A stretch of 64,000 nt of DNA from an uncultured bacterium (lineage in GTDB: Bacteria > Verrucomicrobiota > Lentisphaeria > Victivallales > Victivallaceae). This document shows positions 61,724 through 64,000 of the stretch, one piece after another (positions within the stretch are counted from its first letter, which is position 1; every line of letters begins with the position of its first letter). Under the pieces are notes generated by a model. That model had not been told where the DNA came from and did no database searches. It worked only from the letters and a program-made list of their open reading frames with translations. The position numbers and the translations under genes are program-made. The stretch is taken from positions 124,001-188,000 of the forward strand of contig URVC01000001.1 of NCBI GenBank assembly GCA_900551245.1, written 5' to 3'.

Positions 61724-62454
61724 CGAGCCAATTCTTCCTTCTCAAAATTCCCGTTGACGAATGCGGAAAACTGCAGCGCCGTATCCGCGAGTTCTGCCGC
61801 ACTCCGCGCCGTGATCGCACCGTCGGCGGTGACGCTGTTGGCCCGGTTTTCATGCAGCGTGTTGACCGCGCTCTCCTGGTAGAACGCGCGCGGCGCAAAG
61901 TAGGAGTTCGGCGAATGGCTGCCGGTAAATTTCGCACTGTCAGCGAGAAAAACCGTCTGCGCAGGTTGTTTCATCAGTTCCGGCTTCAATGTATAGCTCT
62001 CGCTGAACACCGCGCCACGGACAAAATTCCCCAGCGTTCCCCGGACGCGTTTGCCGTAATCCCAGTTGTCGGCGCTGATGTCACCGGCATACAATCCGTA
62101 ACAGCAGAAATCCCAGATTGCCGACGCGGTCTTCCGGCGCGCAGCGCCATCCGGACTCGGATTTGCCGGACAACTCAGAACTGCCGGTCCGAGAAGATAA
62201 TTGGTATCCGTCACCAGAATTCGGCTCCAGGTCCGGTTTTTGCCGGAAGTTTTGAAAAATCCGGGGTAGTATCCGGCATAATCCGTTGCATAGTGCTGAA
62301 ACGCCATCACGATATCACGAAGATTGCTCCGGCACAACTCCTCGTCACTCTGGCGCGACGCGGCCGAAAGTCCTGGCACAAACAAAATTGCTGCAAATAG
62401 AACAATGCCGACAATCAGACAAAGTTCCACCAAGGTAAAGGATTGTTTTTTCAT
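61720..62454 (-). CDS. Divergent pseudopilin-like protein, H-X9-DG type
   Basis: A 244-residue protein with a five-residue leader M-K-K-Q-S before F-T-L-V-E-L and an atypical hydrophobic helix (CLIVGIVLFAAILFVPGL) lacking the usual A-I-I-A-I-L-A core. The C-terminus has H-E-N-R-A-N-S-V-T-A-D-G (H-X9-D-G). Its internal segment LSCPANPSPDG and YGLYAGDISADNWDY closely match the neighbouring shifted pseudopilin (62476), so the two are local duplicates that have diverged. Its stop overlaps the GH start (ATGA). Confidence 0.83.
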   Translation of the reverse strand: MKKQSFTLVELCLIVGIVLFAAILFVPGLSAASRQSDEELCRSNLRDIVMAFQHYATDYAGYYPGFFKTSGKNRTWSRILVTDTNYLLGPAVLSCPANPSPDGAARRKTASAIWDFCCYGLYAGDISADNWDYGKRVRGTLGNFVRGAVFSESYTLKPELMKQPAQTVFLADSAKFTGSHSPNSYFAPRAFYQESAVNTLHENRANSVTADGAITARSAAELADTALQFSAFVNGNFEKEELAR

Positions 62455-62475
62455 CTTTTCTCACTCCTGGTTATT

Positions 62476-63281
62476 TTAGAAGGTGATCCGCTGCCCGTTA
62501 ACATCAACCGCCGCGGAGAAGCTCAACACATTCTCCTTGAGTTTCCCCATACCGAGCGCATCGACGTGACCGTCAAAGAAACCGACATTCGCGCGATTGT
62601 TATGGATGAGGTGTACGGCCGAATCCTGATAGAACGCCCGCGGCAGGAAGAAGCAGAAGGGTTCAGCCGAATCGAGCTTCGCATTATCGACGATGAGCGG
62701 AACAGCAGAAGCATTTTTCAGCCGCCGTACGACATATGTCAGACCGGCCGGCTCAAACGCAGCGCCGATCGTGTAATTGCCGAGGAGCGGTTTCAGCCGG
62801 ATCGCATAATCCCAGCCGTCGGCACTGAGATTTCCGGCGTAAACACCGTAGGTGACATAATCCCAGACATCGGAGTCCTTTTTGAGATTCGCCGCTGCCG
62901 CGGGATTCGTATTCGCCGGACAACTCAGATTTTTCCAATGCGGGAGATATTTCTCCGTATAGAGAGAATCCGCCCCCAGGTTTTGTTGCCGCCTTTGTTG
63001 AGGTAACCGACCATAAAACCGTTGCTGTCGCTGCTGTAAAGAGTCTGCGCCTTGATGATCTGCGACAAATTATTGAGGCAGCTTGCCGACCGCCCGCGTT
63101 CGTGCGCCTGATTCAATGCGGGAAGCAGCATCGAAGCAAGAATCGCGATGATCGCGATCGTAATAAGCAGTTCGATCAGCGTAAACCGTTCACATCGTAC
63201 CGGTAATCTGCGGTATGAATGGAACATTCCGCCACGTTCCTCACAGGGTTGCCTAGAAACAAGCTGTTGATAAGTTTTCAT
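62476..63281 (-). pseudogene. Frameshifted pseudopilin-like gene, H-X9-DG type
   Basis: The start at 63281 has AAGGA 6 bases upstream and gives a 32-residue leader, then R-F-T-L-I-E-L-L. The first frame ends at a stop near 62925 after GGNKTWGRIL. A second frame continues the same protein to a TAA at 62476: EKYLPHWKNLSCPANTNP, YGVYAGNLSADGWDY and HNNRANVGFFDG with the H-X9-D-G motif. The break lies at about 62961-62980, in TGGGGGCGGATTCTCTCTATA, where one missing G or one extra TC unit would explain it. It may be decay, phase variation or a sequence error. Confidence 0.75.
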
Positions 63282-64000
63282 GATGCATCCTTTCTCGTAT
63301 GAACATATCTTTCGTATCGCATGACACCTCTGCCACCACCAGGCCGTGCAGCAGCTTGACCGTGCCGTCGCCGCCGCAACGGGAAAAATCAATGTTGTTC
63401 AACAAAGTTTTCAGCCGGTGCCGGAGTTCATCCGGAAGTGCCAGGCGGCCGGCCGCCATAATCGCAAGAGAGCACCCCAGGCGCCGCAATAGTGTGTTCG
63501 GCTCCAGATAAGAGAGCGGAAACACCGGTGTGGCATACATATTTCCCTGACAGGCGATGCAGAATCCATTGTCCGAAATCGAATCCGGATGAAGGCTGAA
63601 CCGGCCGCGGCGCCAGTTCGCGTTGAGCACTCCCCACTCTCCGGTGAACTTCTCCGCCTCGGCAATGGTGGATTCGAGATGGCTCAGCCCGAACTCCCCG
63701 GTCCGTGCAAGCACTTGATCCAGTTGCGCTTCCTTCTCGGGGAAAAGCCCGCATTCGCGCAACAGCAACAGCGAAAACTGCATTTGCGCGATCGGCAGGT
63801 CCCACCAGGAGTCACGGTTATGCATCCTCATACTCTGTTCGACGCCCGGCCCCAGGAAACGTTTCGCCTCCTCGAGCCACTCCCGTTCTCCGGTCGCGAT
63901 AAATGCAGCGGCATAGATCATCGGCAACCGGAGCGCCTCATGATCGTCACACTCCCACATTTTCGACACCAGCGCCTCGCGTCCATCCAGTCGCATCAGG
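63253..64000 (-). CDS. Partial helical-toroid protein, N-terminus outside the window
   Basis: The C-terminal 248 or so residues of a minus-strand protein whose beginning lies beyond 64000. It is helical with repeated hairpins (LRLPMIYAAAFIATGEREWL, MQFSLLLLRECGLF), like alpha/alpha toroid glycosidases or lyases, and has DSWWDLPIAQ. No catalytic motif can be named from this part. Its end overlaps the pseudopilin start (63281) by 29 bases, so it is the upstream member of the same operon as the pseudopilins and secreted GH. Confidence 0.7.
   Translation of the reverse strand, partial: LMRLDGREALVSKMWECDDHEALRLPMIYAAAFIATGEREWLEEAKRFLGPGVEQSMRMHNRDSWWDLPIAQMQFSLLLLRECGLFPEKEAQLDQVLARTGEFGLSHLESTIAEAEKFTGEWGVLNANWRRGRFSLHPDSISDNGFCIACQGNMYATPVFPLSYLEPNTLLRRLGCSLAIMAAGRLALPDELRHRLKTLLNNIDFSRCGGDGTVKLLHGLVVAEVSCDTKDMFIRERMHHENLSTACF

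Noticed and set aside
63299..63511. 70-codon plus-strand frame near the right edge
   Set aside because: Antisense to the partial toroid-like gene; no start signal.
1..64000. tRNA, rRNA, CRISPR array, insertion sequence or prophage
   Set aside because: No cloverleaf, rRNA core sequence, regularly spaced repeats, transposase or integrase motif was recognised by eye; the tail-fibre-like gene alone is not a prophage.

Overview
The window is a GC-rich piece of a Gram-negative chromosome with diderm features: lipoproteins, an RND efflux pump and a ZnuABC-type transporter. It most resembles the Lentisphaerota (Victivallales), anaerobic carbohydrate degraders. The main reason is five prepilin-like proteins that pair an F-T-L-[IV]-E-L N-terminus with a C-terminal H-X9-D-G motif, most of them set directly beside glycoside hydrolase (GH) genes, plus many AraC, GntR and LacI regulators. 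The taxonomic call is inference. No rRNA, tRNA, CRISPR array or insertion sequence was recognised.

Layout. 1-4.1 kb: a GntR/LacI-hybrid regulator with a consensus promoter and an embedded operator, then a pseudopilin and a secreted GH71/GH99-like protein. 4.2-6.1 kb: a sugar isomerase/epimerase and a Gfo/Idh/MocA dehydrogenase. 6.2-9.8 kb: an FCD-type GntR regulator, an orphan phage tail-fibre-like gene and a cytoplasmic GH5-like enzyme. 9.9-18.3 kb: a minus-strand gene train, znuA-znuC-znuB, TPR lipoprotein, dnaG, lipoprotein, UbiB/AarF kinase-like protein, aldo/keto reductase. 18.5-22.6 kb: an extended SDR, an amidohydrolase, a TSUP permease, purC and rplU. 22.9-27.7 kb: a MarR-controlled RND efflux operon without an outer-membrane factor. 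27.8-30.6 kb: envelope lipoproteins and a parvulin-type isomerase.

From 30.6 kb on, glycan use dominates. 30.6-36.6 kb: AraC, a BNR/sialidase-fold protein, a pseudopilin and a secreted clan GH-A enzyme. 36.6-42.3 kb: LacI, GH2 beta-mannosidase, a NanA/DapA-family aldolase and a second BNR protein. 42.4-43.6 kb: an AT-rich FkbM methyltransferase that looks acquired. 43.6-47.6 kb: an FAD-dependent oxidoreductase, two AraC regulators and a membrane-anchored nitroreductase. 47.8-57.9 kb: a plus-strand GH cluster (GH42-like, pseudopilin, a 1,316-residue secreted GH with a CBM9-like end, GH78-like, GH63/GH37-like). 58.1-59.5 kb: a GH28 enzyme behind a perfect consensus promoter. 59.6-64 kb: a minus-strand cluster of a secreted GH, two pseudopilins and a partial toroid-like protein, with two apparent frameshifts.

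How it fits together (inference): local regulators sense a sugar and drive small units that each pair a pseudopilin, probably at the cell surface, with one secreted glycosidase. Cytoplasmic GH28, GH78-like, GH63-like and GH2 enzymes, the aldolase and the sugar dehydrogenase/isomerase pair would finish the job. The targets suggested are plant pectin-type and host N-glycan or mucin-type chains.
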